Source: DASSUC01 sp035649895 (GTDB lineage Bacteria > Actinomycetota > Actinomycetes > Mycobacteriales > Micromonosporaceae). Taken from it: a DNA stretch of 52,443 nt. The first letter of the stretch is position 1. Each line of letters opens with the position of its first letter. The stretch spans positions 1 through 52,443 of the forward strand of contig DASRIS010000146.1 of assembly GCA_035649895.1 (NCBI GenBank). Direction: 5' to 3'. Made by a program: the position numbers and the translations under genes. Below the pieces are notes generated by a model. The model made no database searches and was not told where the DNA came from. It saw nothing but the letters and a program-made list of their open reading frames with translations. This document shows, one piece after another, positions 25,002-34,600 of the stretch.

Positions 25002-25348
25002 GCGAGCGGAGTACGGCGACAGGGCACGACCTGTCGGTCGAGGCGGCGCAGGTGGTATCGATCCTGACCGATGTCGGGCTGCGTACGCCGGACACGGTCG
25101 GCGAGCGCCTGGACTCGATGGAGCTGGCGCGGCTCGTCTACGAGGTGGAGCACCGGTTCGCCCTGCGCCTCGACCTCACCGACGAACAGCTGGAGCAGAT
25201 GTCCACAGTGTCCGGTGCGGCCGAGGTCATCCGCCTCGCCCGGGCCGAGGCCGGGCTGGACCAGGCCGGCACGGACGGGCCTCGGGCGGTCATGGACGGG
25301 TCCGGGGCGGGCGCGGACGGGACCGGGAAGGAGGCGGCGGCGCGATGA
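24998..25348 (+). CDS. Discrete acyl carrier protein
   Basis: The 116-residue protein has the phosphopantetheine site RLDSMELARL (Ser40) and a hydrophobic helix LVYEVEHRFALRLDL. The DSM motif resembles the NSM of PltL-type carriers more than the DSL of PKS carriers. The last ~30 residues are Gly/Asp/Ala-rich tail. The GTG start overlaps the ligase stop, and its TGA overlaps the ketosynthase ATG. The context implies it receives the acyl group from the ligase and presents it to the ketosynthase, although a prolyl/pyrrolyl role cannot be excluded. Confidence 0.9.
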   Translation: MSERSTATGHDLSVEAAQVVSILTDVGLRTPDTVGERLDSMELARLVYEVEHRFALRLDLTDEQLEQMSTVSGAAEVIRLARAEAGLDQAGTDGPRAVMDGSGAGADGTGKEAAAR

Positions 25349-26640
25349 GCACCTCGCGTACTGTCGCGGTCGTCACCGGCCTCGGCGTGGTGACCCCGGT
25401 GGGCCGGGGCATCGAGGACTTCTTCGACGCCATCTGCGCCGGCAAGTCGGGCCTGGTCCGGCCGCCGGACGGGCACACGGCAGCGGGCCGGGTGGAGGCG
25501 GTCGGCATCGCGCCGGACATCGACCCGCTCACTGTGCTGCCCCGCACCGAGACCCGGGGCGCGGACCGGTTCCTGCTCATGGGCCTGGCCGCGGCGGCCG
25601 ACGCGATGGCGGACGCCGGGCTGCGGGTCGGCGAGGACGTCGACCCGCTGCGCGTGTGCGTGGTCGTCTCCTCCGGCGCCGGTGGGCTCACCACCTTCGA
25701 GAACCAGGCGATCGCCCACCACGAGCGCGGGCAGACGGCGGTCAGCGCGTACCTCTACCCGGGGTTCCTGCCGAACATGCCGGCCGCCCGGATCGCTATC
25801 CGGTACGGCATCCGCGGCTACAGCTCGAACATCGCCACCGCCTGTGCGGCGAGCGCGCACGCCGTCGCCGAGGCGCTGCGGCTGATCCGCGCCGGCGATG
25901 CGGACGTCGTGGTGTGCGGCGGTGCGGAGTCGCCGCTCGGCCCGACCGGGATCGCCGGGTTCGCCAACGCCCGGGCGCTCGCTAACGGCTGGGCCGACCC
26001 GACGGCGGCGAGCCGGCCGTTCGACCGGGGCCGCAACGGCTTCGTCCTCGGGGAAGGCGCCGGCATCCTGGTCGTCGAGCGCCGCGAGCTCGCCGACGCC
26101 AGGGGTGCGGCCGGCTACGCCGACCTGATCGGCTGGGGGGCGACGACGGACGCGTACCACCCGATCATGCCGCGTCCGGACGGGTCGGGCGCTGCCGAGA
26201 GCATGCGCCGCGCCATCGCCGACGCGGGCGTGGCGGCCGGCGACGTCGGCTACGTCAACGCGCACGGCACCGGCACCAAGGTCGGTGACCTGGCTGAGGC
26301 GCGGGCCATCAGGACCGCGTTCGGCGACCACGCCCCAGCAGTCAGCTCCACCAAGTCGGTGACCGGGCACCTGCTCGGCAGCGCCGGTGCCGTAGAGGCT
26401 GCGGCCTCGGTGCTGGCGGTGGCCCGCGGCGCGCTGCCGCCCACCCACAACCTCGACGACCCGGACCCAGAGTGCGACCTGGACCACGTCCGGGGGCTGC
26501 CACGACTGACCAGACCTATCGCTGCGCTGTCCAACTCGTTCGCGTTCGGCGGGCACAACGTCAGCCTGCTCTTCGGCCGGCCGACGACCCGCCGGGTACG
26601 GACCGGGGCGGGCGGCGCAGACCTGACCAATAACCAGTGA
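25345..26640 (+). CDS. Beta-ketoacyl-ACP synthase II (FabF-like)
   Basis: The 431-residue condensing enzyme has the complete triad: Cys167 in ATACAASAHAV, His307 in NAHGTGTK and His342 in KSVTGHLLGSAG, with Lys337. Decarboxylative extension should therefore work. No chain-length factor partner is present, so this is a FabF-type rather than a type II aromatic KS pair. Its start overlaps the carrier protein. With the ligase and carrier it forms a small chain-initiation or one-step extension module separate from the modular PKSs. Confidence 0.93.
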   Translation: MSTSRTVAVVTGLGVVTPVGRGIEDFFDAICAGKSGLVRPPDGHTAAGRVEAVGIAPDIDPLTVLPRTETRGADRFLLMGLAAAADAMADAGLRVGEDVDPLRVCVVVSSGAGGLTTFENQAIAHHERGQTAVSAYLYPGFLPNMPAARIAIRYGIRGYSSNIATACAASAHAVAEALRLIRAGDADVVVCGGAESPLGPTGIAGFANARALANGWADPTAASRPFDRGRNGFVLGEGAGILVVERRELADARGAAGYADLIGWGATTDAYHPIMPRPDGSGAAESMRRAIADAGVAAGDVGYVNAHGTGTKVGDLAEARAIRTAFGDHAPAVSSTKSVTGHLLGSAGAVEAAASVLAVARGALPPTHNLDDPDPECDLDHVRGLPRLTRPIAALSNSFAFGGHNVSLLFGRPTTRRVRTGAGGADLTNNQ

Positions 26641-26654
26641 CAAGGAGCACCCTG

Positions 26655-27557
26655 ATGCCGACAGGCTTCACCCTGACGGACGAGGAGCGCGAGCTGCTCC
26701 CGTCCGAAGAAGACGTCCAGAGCTATGCGGAACGTGGCTGGTACCTGAGCAAGAAGCTGTTCTCCGACGAAGAGGTCGACGCGCTCGTCGAGGCGAGCGA
26801 ACGGTTCTACGCCGGCCGGGTGGACCGGCCGCTGCCGGCCCACCCGGCCAAGCTGGCCTACTGGACGCCGCAGGACGGTCCGATCCAGCGCCACAACGAC
26901 TACATCCACTACGAGTGCGAGGACATCGCGCGGATCCTGCGCAAGCCCCTGCTCGGGGCGGTGGCGGCGCGGCTGGCCGAGACGCCGGAGGTCCGGATCT
27001 TCCAGAGCACGCTCATCTTCAAGCCGCCGCGCCCGCAGGAGCCGACCAACGTCGTACCGTGGCACTTCGACCGGCACTACTGGCAGTCCTGCACGTCGGA
27101 GCGGATGCTCACCGCCTTCATCCCGATGCACGACTGCGACGAGAAGATGGGCACCATCACGATGGTCGACGGCAGCCACCTGTGGAAGGAGATCGGCGCC
27201 AACGACACCACCACGCGGCACTTCGCCGAGCGTGACCGCAACGAGCTGGACGAGCTGCTCGAGGAGAACGCGCGGTACAACGGCGAAGAGGTGAACAAGA
27301 TCCCGATGGCCATCCCCAAGGGACACGTCAGCTTCCACCACTGCCGGACCTACCACGGCAGCGGCGCGAACCGCAGTGACCGTCCCCGCCGGGCCATCTC
27401 CTTCCACCTGCAGGACAAGGAGAACGCGTACCGCCCCTTCCGCCGGTCGGACGGCAGCCTGGTCGTCTACAACCACGACACCCTGGTCCGTAAGGGCGCT
27501 GACGGCATGCCCGACTACTCCGACCCGGACTTCTGCCCAGTGATCTGGCGCTCGTAG
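26655..27557 (+). CDS. PhyH-type Fe(II)/2-oxoglutarate dioxygenase
   Basis: The 300-residue protein has the 2-His-1-carboxylate facial triad: H137 and D139 in WHFDRHYW and distal His234 in RTYHGSG, followed by Arg residues able to bind 2-oxoglutarate (NRSDRPRRAISFH). The Asp is retained, which points to hydroxylation or desaturation; non-haem iron halogenases replace it with Gly or Ala. ATG 26655 is preferred because AAGGAG lies seven bases before it. It is the last gene of unit 3 and is followed by a strong terminator. The substrate is probably the acyl group on the neighbouring carrier, by context. Confidence 0.9.
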   Translation: MPTGFTLTDEERELLPSEEDVQSYAERGWYLSKKLFSDEEVDALVEASERFYAGRVDRPLPAHPAKLAYWTPQDGPIQRHNDYIHYECEDIARILRKPLLGAVAARLAETPEVRIFQSTLIFKPPRPQEPTNVVPWHFDRHYWQSCTSERMLTAFIPMHDCDEKMGTITMVDGSHLWKEIGANDTTTRHFAERDRNELDELLEENARYNGEEVNKIPMAIPKGHVSFHHCRTYHGSGANRSDRPRRAISFHLQDKENAYRPFRRSDGSLVVYNHDTLVRKGADGMPDYSDPDFCPVIWRS

Positions 27558-28552
27558 CCAGCTTCGCCGCTCCCGCCACCCCCGGCGCCAACCGGCGCCG
27601 GCTGGTTGCGGGAGCGGCCTTTTTCCCTGCTCCGCCCGGCTGCTTGAGGGCTCTGCCCGGCTGTTTGGCAGCCCTGCCCGTCGGTTTCCGTGCGCTGCCC
27701 GGCTGTTTGGCGGCCTTGCCCGTCGGTTTCCGTGCGCTGCCCGGCGGTTTCTGTGCTCTGACCGGCGGTTTCCCGGCCCGGCCCGGCCCGCCGCGCCGGC
27801 TCGTCCGGCTGCGTGAGCCGGGCCAGGCGGGCGGCGGCCGCGGCGACGAAGGCCGGGTGGTCCAGCAGGAAGTGGCCCGCGTCGACGATGGTGAGGTCGA
27901 AGGTGTCCGTCGTCTCCCGGTGCCACGCCAGCACCGCCTCACCGCTGGTCATCCGGTCGCGACGGCCGGCGTACGCCGCGATCGGGCAGGACAGCGCAGG
28001 GCCGGGCGGCCGCGCGTAGGTCTCCGCCAGCCGCAGGTCGGCCCGGAGCACGGGCAGGAAGAGCTCCATCAGGTCGGGCTCGCGCAGGATCGCCTCGGGC
28101 GACCCGCCGAGCCGGCGCAGCGCGTCGAGCAGCTGGGCATCGCCGAGGCCGTGGATCGGGCGGTGGGACAGCCCGGCGGACGGCCCGTTACGCGCCGCCA
28201 CCAGCAGCAGCCGGGGCGGGTCCCCGGCCCGCTGGAGGGCGCGGGCCACCTCGAACGCGAGCACCGCGCCGAGGCTGTGCCCGGCCAAGGCATAGGCGCC
28301 GCCGCCGCGGGTGCGGACCGCGCTTGTCGCGTCGTCGATGAGCCGCGGCCAGCCGTCGATGAGTGGCTCGCCGTGGCGCGTCCCGCGGCCCGGCAGCTCG
28401 ACCGGCACAGCGGTCATATCCGCCGGAAGCCACCGGTTCCACCCGCCGAAGTGCCCTGCCGTACCACCGGCATGCGGCAGGCAGAACAGCCGCACTGGCC
28501 TGGGGTAAGGGCCTGGACGTCCAGCGGGCTCCGATCTTCGCAGCATTGACAT
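27515..28552 (-). CDS. Type II thioesterase with repetitive C-terminal extension
   Basis: The alpha/beta hydrolase part (about 245 residues) has LFCLPHAGG, the nucleophile elbow GHSLG (Ser93) and the late DAGHFLL His, matching editing thioesterases of PKS/NRPS clusters. The frame then continues about 95 residues through a Gln/Thr/Gly-rich repeat (42-bp units) across the neighbouring terminator and 43 bp antisense into the dioxygenase gene, with no earlier stop. The extension probably adds a disordered tail. The start ATG 28552 overlaps the -35 box of the divergent PKS promoter. PltG plays the comparable role in pyoluteorin clusters. Confidence 0.88.
   Translation of the reverse strand: MSMLRRSEPAGRPGPYPRPVRLFCLPHAGGTAGHFGGWNRWLPADMTAVPVELPGRGTRHGEPLIDGWPRLIDDATSAVRTRGGGAYALAGHSLGAVLAFEVARALQRAGDPPRLLLVAARNGPSAGLSHRPIHGLGDAQLLDALRRLGGSPEAILREPDLMELFLPVLRADLRLAETYARPPGPALSCPIAAYAGRRDRMTSGEAVLAWHRETTDTFDLTIVDAGHFLLDHPAFVAAAAARLARLTQPDEPARRAGPGRETAGQSTETAGQRTETDGQGRQTAGQRTETDGQGCQTAGQSPQAAGRSREKGRSRNQPAPVGAGGGGSGEAGYERQITGQKSGSE
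27566..27623 (+). terminator. Rho-independent terminator after the dioxygenase gene
   Basis: An 11-bp perfect stem GCCGCTCCCGC (27566-27576) / GCGGGAGCGGC (27608-27618) encloses a second GC-rich dyad and is followed by CTTTTT. It ends the plus-strand unit 3. The T-tract is on the plus strand only, so it should not stop leftward transcription of the thioesterase gene. Confidence 0.85.
27656..27778. repeat. 42-bp tandem repeat inside the thioesterase 3' extension
   Basis: Two near-identical 42-bp units (about 27656-27697 and 27698-27739) and a diverged third partial unit encode 14-residue repeats of the type TETDGQGRQTAGQR. The period is a multiple of three, so the reading frame is preserved. 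Confidence 0.75.
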
Positions 28553-28610
28553 CCGACTTCCCGTCCGTAGACTTCATCAAATAAGGAAATCATCGAATGG
28601 AGACATCCTC
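28546..28610 (+). promoter_or_regulatory. Cluster promoter/operator element, copy D (three units)
   Basis: TTGACA (28546-28551), 16-bp spacer, TAGACT (28568-28573), then units starting TCATC at 28574 and 28590 and a partial third, TCCTC, at 28606, all exactly 16 bp apart. Both complete units share the longer pattern TCATC-RAAT-RRRGAMA. It precedes PKS1 and so controls the PKS and halogenase-like operon. The -35 overlaps the start codon of the divergent thioesterase. Confidence 0.85.
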
Positions 28611-28654
28611 GACGCAAGACTTGTAGGGCGCGACGGCTCCTCCGGGGGGAACGG

Positions 28655-31600
28655 ATGCAGCGTGAGGGTCTGGAGAACGAGCCCACGCACAGCCACGAGC
28701 AGTCAGTCTTGCACCACCTGTCAGAGCGCCACTCGTCCGATGTCGCCGTCATCGGCGTAGGCTGCCGGTTCCCTGGGGGAGTCACCGACCTCGATGCCCT
28801 GTGGCGGGTGTTCCTTGAGGGCGTCGACGTAACCGGACCGGTCCCGCCGGACCGTCCCGGCGCCGCCCTGCTCGACGTCGCCGGCACCGGCAGCTTCCTC
28901 ACCGACATCGACCGCTTCGACACCGACTTCTTCGGCGTCTCCCCGCGCGAGGCCCACGAGATGGACCCACAGCAGCGCCTGCTGCTGGAGGCGGCGTGGT
29001 CCGCGATGGAGCACTCGGGTGTGCCGCGGGAACGGTGGGCCGGCAGCCGGACAGGTGTCTACCTCGGCATCCTCTCGATGGACTACGCCGTGCTGCACGC
29101 CCGCACGCTGGGCGTGGAGGGCGTTGACGCGTACTACGCCAGCGGTAAGGAGTTCAGCTTCGGCGCGGGCCGCATCGCGTACACCTTCGGTCTGCACGGC
29201 CCCTGCATGATGCTCACCGCGGCCTGCGCGTCCTCGCTTCTGGCCGTGCACCTGGCCGCGCGGGCCATCGCCGCTGGTGACTGCGACACCGCGCTCGCCG
29301 GCGGCGTCAACCTGCTGGTCGGTCCGGAGCTGAGTGTCTACATGAGAAAGATCCAGGCGCTGTCCCCGCACGGCCGGTGCCGCCCGTTCGACGCCGCGGC
29401 CGACGGGGTCATCCGCGGCGAGGGCTGTGGCGTGGTGGCCCTCAAGCGGTACGCCGACGCGGTCGCCGACGGCGACCGCATCTGGGCGGTGATCCGCGGC
29501 AGCGCCGCGAACCACGACGGGCGCAGCGCCGGCCTCACCGCGCCGAACGCGGTGGCCCAGGACCAGCTGCTGCGCGCGGCGATGCGGGACGCGGGCGTGC
29601 ACCCCACCGACCTCGACTACGTCGAGGCACACAGCACCGGCACCCCGCTGGGCGACCCGATCGAGCTGAGCGCGCTCTCGCTGGCGATCGGCCAGTTCCG
29701 CCCGCCGGACCGGCCGCTGCTGATCGGCTCGCACAAGGCCAACTTCGGCCACCTGGACTCGTCGGCGGGCATTCTCGGCCTGCTGAAGGCGATCCTCGTG
29801 GTCCGCAACGGGATGGCGCCGCCGCAGATCAAGCTCGACCGGCCTACGCCCGCGTTCGGCTGGGACGGCTCAGGCCTGGCCGTGCCGACCATCGCCACGC
29901 CTCTCGATGCGCGGTCCGGCCCGTTCCTGGCCGGCGTCAGCGCCTTCGGGCTGTCCGGCACGAACGTCCATGTCCTGGTCGGCGCGCCGGCACAGCCGGT
30001 GGCCGCGCGGGCGGAGCCGGTGGCCGGCGGAGCGCGGCCGGTGGCCGCGGCGGGAGTGCGGGCTGCTGAGGGACTGGGACCGGTGGCTGCGGCGGGCGGG
30101 CAGGCGGCCGAGGCGGCGCAGCTGGCCGAGGTGGCGCAGCTGGCCGAGGTGGCGCAGCTGCTGGCCGGCGCTGGGCCGTCCACCGCGGGCGGGCCGGCGG
30201 TGGTCGAGCCGGTGCTCGTGGTCTCCGGCCCGACCCCGGCCGCGCTGCGCGCGCAGGTTGGCGCCTACCGGCCCATGGTGGCCGGCGCCGCCCCTGACGA
30301 CCTGGCCGACGTGGTGTTCAGCGCAGCGGCCCGGCGTACTCACCACCCGCACCGGTTGGCCGTGGTGGGTGCCTCGGCGCCTGCGCTGGACCGGGCCCTC
30401 GGCGCCTACCTGGAGGGGCGGGTGGCCCCCGGCGGCGCCGCGGACGGCCTGGCGGAGGCCGAGGGCACGCCCGTGGTGCATGTCTTCTCCGGCCAGGGCG
30501 CCCAGTGGCCGGCGATGGGCCTCGACCTCTACGCCGCCTCCCCGGTCGTGCGGGACACCCTCGACGAGTGCGACGCCCTGGTGCGCGACGTCGCCGGCTG
30601 GTCGTTGCTGGACCGGCTGCGCGACCCGAGCCGGGACGCGCTCGCCGACACCGAGCACGCGCAGCCGGCCGTCTTCGCGCTCCAGCTGGGCCTGTCCCGG
30701 CTGTGGAGCTCGTGGGGGGTAGGGCCTGGCGCGGTGGTCGGGCACAGCCTGGGCGAGGTCACCGCGGCGTGTGTGGCCGGAGCCATCGGCCTGGCCGACG
30801 CGGTCCGGCTGGTGGTGCACCGGGGCCGGCTGATGCAACGCGCCAGCGGGTCCGGCTCGATGGTCGCCGTCGAGCTGCCGGCTGGCGAGGTGGCCGAGGT
30901 TCTTGCCCGGTGCGGTGGCGAGGTGCGGATCGCCACGGTCAACGGCCCGGCGTCGGTCATCATCGCCGGGCCGGCAGACCCGCTGCACCGCGCCGTGACG
31001 GCACTGCAGGCGGGCGGGGTGACCTGCCTGCCGCTGGGCCTGGACTACGCGTTCCACACGCCGGTGATGCGCCCGTACGGGGAGGCGCTGGCCGATCTCC
31101 TCAGTGACCTCGCCGTCCAGCGGCCGGCGGTACCCATGCTGTCCACTGTGGACCCTGAAGCCGACCGGCTGGTGCCCGACGCCGCCTACTGGGGGCGCAA
31201 CGTCTGCGAGCCGGTGCTGTTCTGGCCCGCGGTGGACCGGCTCCTCGCCCGGCGGGCCGCGGTGTTCCTGGAGGTGGGCCCGCACCCGGTCATGGCCCGC
31301 TCGCTCGGGGCGGCCCTGGCGCACCGCGACCGCGGTGGTGCGGTGGCAGGCACCCTCTCCCGGGAACGGCCGGCACGCTCCACTATGGCGTACGCGCTCG
31401 CGAAGCTGTACGCGGCCGGGGTCGAGGTCGACTGGCGCGCGGTCTACCCCGGGCGCCGCCGCTACGTCCCGCTGCCGGCGGTCCCCCTCGCCGGCGAGCG
31501 GTACTGGCTGCCCGTGCCCGACGGGACCGTCCCAGGTGGACGCAGGGCCAACGGGCTGGCGCCCAACGGCGGTGGGCGCGCCGGCGGGGCTACCGGCAAC

Positions 31601-34600
31601 GGCGGGCCCAACGGGGGCTCCATCCAGGACGGCGCCCGGCCCGGCGGCTCCCGGGACAGTGCGGTGCCCGTGGGCAGCACATGGAGCCTGGGTGCTGGGG
31701 CCCTGCGCGCTGAGGTCCGGCTGTTCGACACCGAGGGCCGGTTGGTGACCACGCTCAGTGGGCTGCACTCCGGCGCCGCGCCGGCCGGGCCGGCATCTGT
31801 TGGCGCCGCCCCGGTGGCGAGCAATGGACCGGCAACGAGCACCGCGCCGCTAACGAGCACCGGGCCGGCAACGAGCACCGCGCCGGTGGCGGCCTCCGGT
31901 TCGGTCGTTACTGCCGGGCCGGCGGCTGGCGCGGGGCCGGCGGCGGGCGTCGCGCACCCGGCTGGCGCGGGGCCGGCGGTGGCCAACGCCGCGCCGGAGG
32001 GAAGGGCGCCGACCGAGGCCGAACCGGCCACACCGGCCCCGGTGATGGCTCCGCGGCAGCCCGGGCGGGAGCGCATCGCGGCTCTGGTGACCAGCCTGGC
32101 CGCGCTGGCCCTGGGATACGCCGAGGACCGGCGGCTGTCGCGTACCCGAGGCTTCTTCGACCTCGGCATGGACTCACTGACCCTGGTGGAGTTCGTCCGC
32201 CAGGTGGAGCGCGAGGTGGGCTATGCGCTGGGCGCGAGCGCCGCGATCGAGCACCCGACGATCGACGAGCTCACCGACTACATCGTCGCCACTGCGCCGG
32301 CGACCGCGTCCGCCGGCGCGCCGGCGACCGGGCCGGCCGTCCCCGGCCCGGCGGACGAGCCCGCCGCGACCGCCCCGGCGACCGAGCCGGCCCCCGAGCG
32401 CGCGCCAGCGGACGAGCCGGTCGCGGCGCCGGCGCCGGCCGGCGCCGAGGAGTCGCCGGCGCCGCGGGTCCACACCGCACCCACGCTCCCGCGGCCGGCT
32501 GCGGAGCCCATCGCCATTGTCGGCATGGGCTGCCGCGTGCCCGGCGCCGAGGGGCTCGACGCGTACTGGCGGCTGCTCCGCGACGGCGTGGACGCCACCT
32601 GCGACGTACCAGCGGACCGGTGGGACGCGCCGGCGCTGCTCGCCGACGGCAGCGTGCGGCCGGGCACGGTGGTGACCGGCCGGGGTGGGTTCCTCGACCG
32701 GGTCGACCTGTTCGACAGCGGGTTCTTCCGGATCTCCGCGCGCGAGGCCCGCAGCATGGACCCGCAGCAGCGGATCTTCGCGGAGGTCGCCTGGGAGGCG
32801 CTGGAGGACGCCGGCATCGACACGCAGGCCCTGCGGGCCGGGCGCACCGGGCTGTTCGTGGGCATGAACACGACCGACTACCAGCAGCTGCTCACGCGCC
32901 GGGCCGTTGACGTGGACCTGTACTACGGCACTGGCAACTCGTTCAGCGGGGCGCCCGGCCGGCTGTCCTACTTCCTCGGCATCCGCGGGCCGAGCATGGC
33001 GGTGGACACCGCCTGCTCGTCATCGCTGGTGGCGGTGCATCTGGCCTGCCAGAGCCTGCGCGCCGGGGAGGCGGACGTGGCGCTGGCAGGCGGGGTCAAC
33101 ATCATGGTCACGCCCACCGTCTACCTTGCGATGTCCGCGGCCGGCGCGCTCGCCCCGGACGGGCGCTGCAAGCCCTTTGACGCGAGCGCCGACGGGTACG
33201 GCCGGGGCGAAGGCGCCGGTGTCGTGGTGCTGAAGACGCTCGCCCGGGCGGTCGCCGACGGGGACCGGGTCTACGCCGTGATCCGGGGCAGCGCGGTCAA
33301 CCACAACGGCGCGAGCGGCGGGCTGACCGTGCCCAGCACCGACGCCCAGCGCGAGCTCATCAAAGCCGCGGTCGACGCGGCCGCGCTGTCCCCGGCCGAG
33401 CTGGACTACGTCGAGGCGCACGGCACCGGCACCAGGCTGGGCGACGCCGCGGAGCTGGGGGCCCTGTCGGGCACGCTCGGCCCGGGGCGCCCGACGGACC
33501 GGCCGCTGCTGGTGGGGTCGGTAAAGACCAACATCGGGCACCTCGAGGCCGCGGCGGGCGTGGCCGGGCTGATCAAGACGGCACTCGCGCTCTGGCACGG
33601 GGAGATCCCGCCACACCTGCACTTCTCCCGCCCCACCGACCAGGTCGACTGGGACCGCATCCCGATCCGGGTCGCCGCCGCCCGCACCCCATGGCGGGCT
33701 GCGGGCGGCCGGCCGCGGGCCGCCGGGGTCAGCGCCTTCGGGTTCACCGGTACGAACGCACACGTGGTGGTGACCGAGGCCGAGGCGGCGCCGCCCCAGC
33801 GCGGCCCGGCCCGGCCGCCGCGCGCCCACCTGCTGGTCGTCTCCGCGGCCACCGAGGCGGCGCTGGCCGCGGCGCGGGACCGGCTGCGGGACCGGGTCGC
33901 CGCACTCGACCCGCAGGAGCTGGCCGACGCGTGCTTCACCGCCGCAGCCCGGCGCACGCACCTCGAGCACCGGCTGGCGCTGGTCGGCTGGTCGCACGCC
34001 GAGCTGCTCAACGCGCTCACCCCGGAGCCGTCCGCGTTCCGCCGTACGGGCACCGCCCGGCCCGGCGAGGCGCGGCAGGCGGTCCTGGTCTACGGCACCG
34101 GCGCGAACGTGCCGTGGGAGTCGTTCGACCGGGACGAGCCGGCGTTCCGCGAGAAGCTGGACGCACTCGACGCAGCCGCTGGCCCGGGCCGCCGCTCGAT
34201 CCGGCGGGCGCTGCGCGCCGGCGGCCTGGGCGGCGGCGACCCGGTCGCGGTCACCGCGGTCCAGATCGCGCTCACCGAACTGTGGCGCGAGCACGGCGTC
34301 ACTCCGGGCGCGCTGCTCGGCTTCGGCCCGGGCGAGGCGGCCGCCGCGCACGCCGCGGGCCTGCTCGACCTGGAGCAGGCGATCGAGGTGGCCCGCCGGG
34401 GACGGCCGGTCCGGCTGTCCGGGGCGCCCACCGTGCCGCTGTGGCTCGCCTCGATGGACGGGCCGGTCCCGCCCGATGCGCTGCCCCCCTGGGGGCCGCA
34501 CGACAGCGTGAACGGGTCGGCCGGCGCGACAGCGGCCAGGCTCGCCGCGGGCCTGCTCAGCGACGGGCTCGACCTGCTCGTGGCGGTCGACACCGGGGGA

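Noticed and set aside
25345..26640. The FabF-like KS as half of a type II aromatic KS/chain-length-factor pair
   Set aside because: No chain-length-factor gene is adjacent or elsewhere in the window, and the next gene is a dioxygenase.
26655..27557. The PhyH-type protein as a non-haem iron halogenase
   Set aside because: Asp139 of the HxD motif is present; halogenases of this fold have Gly or Ala there.
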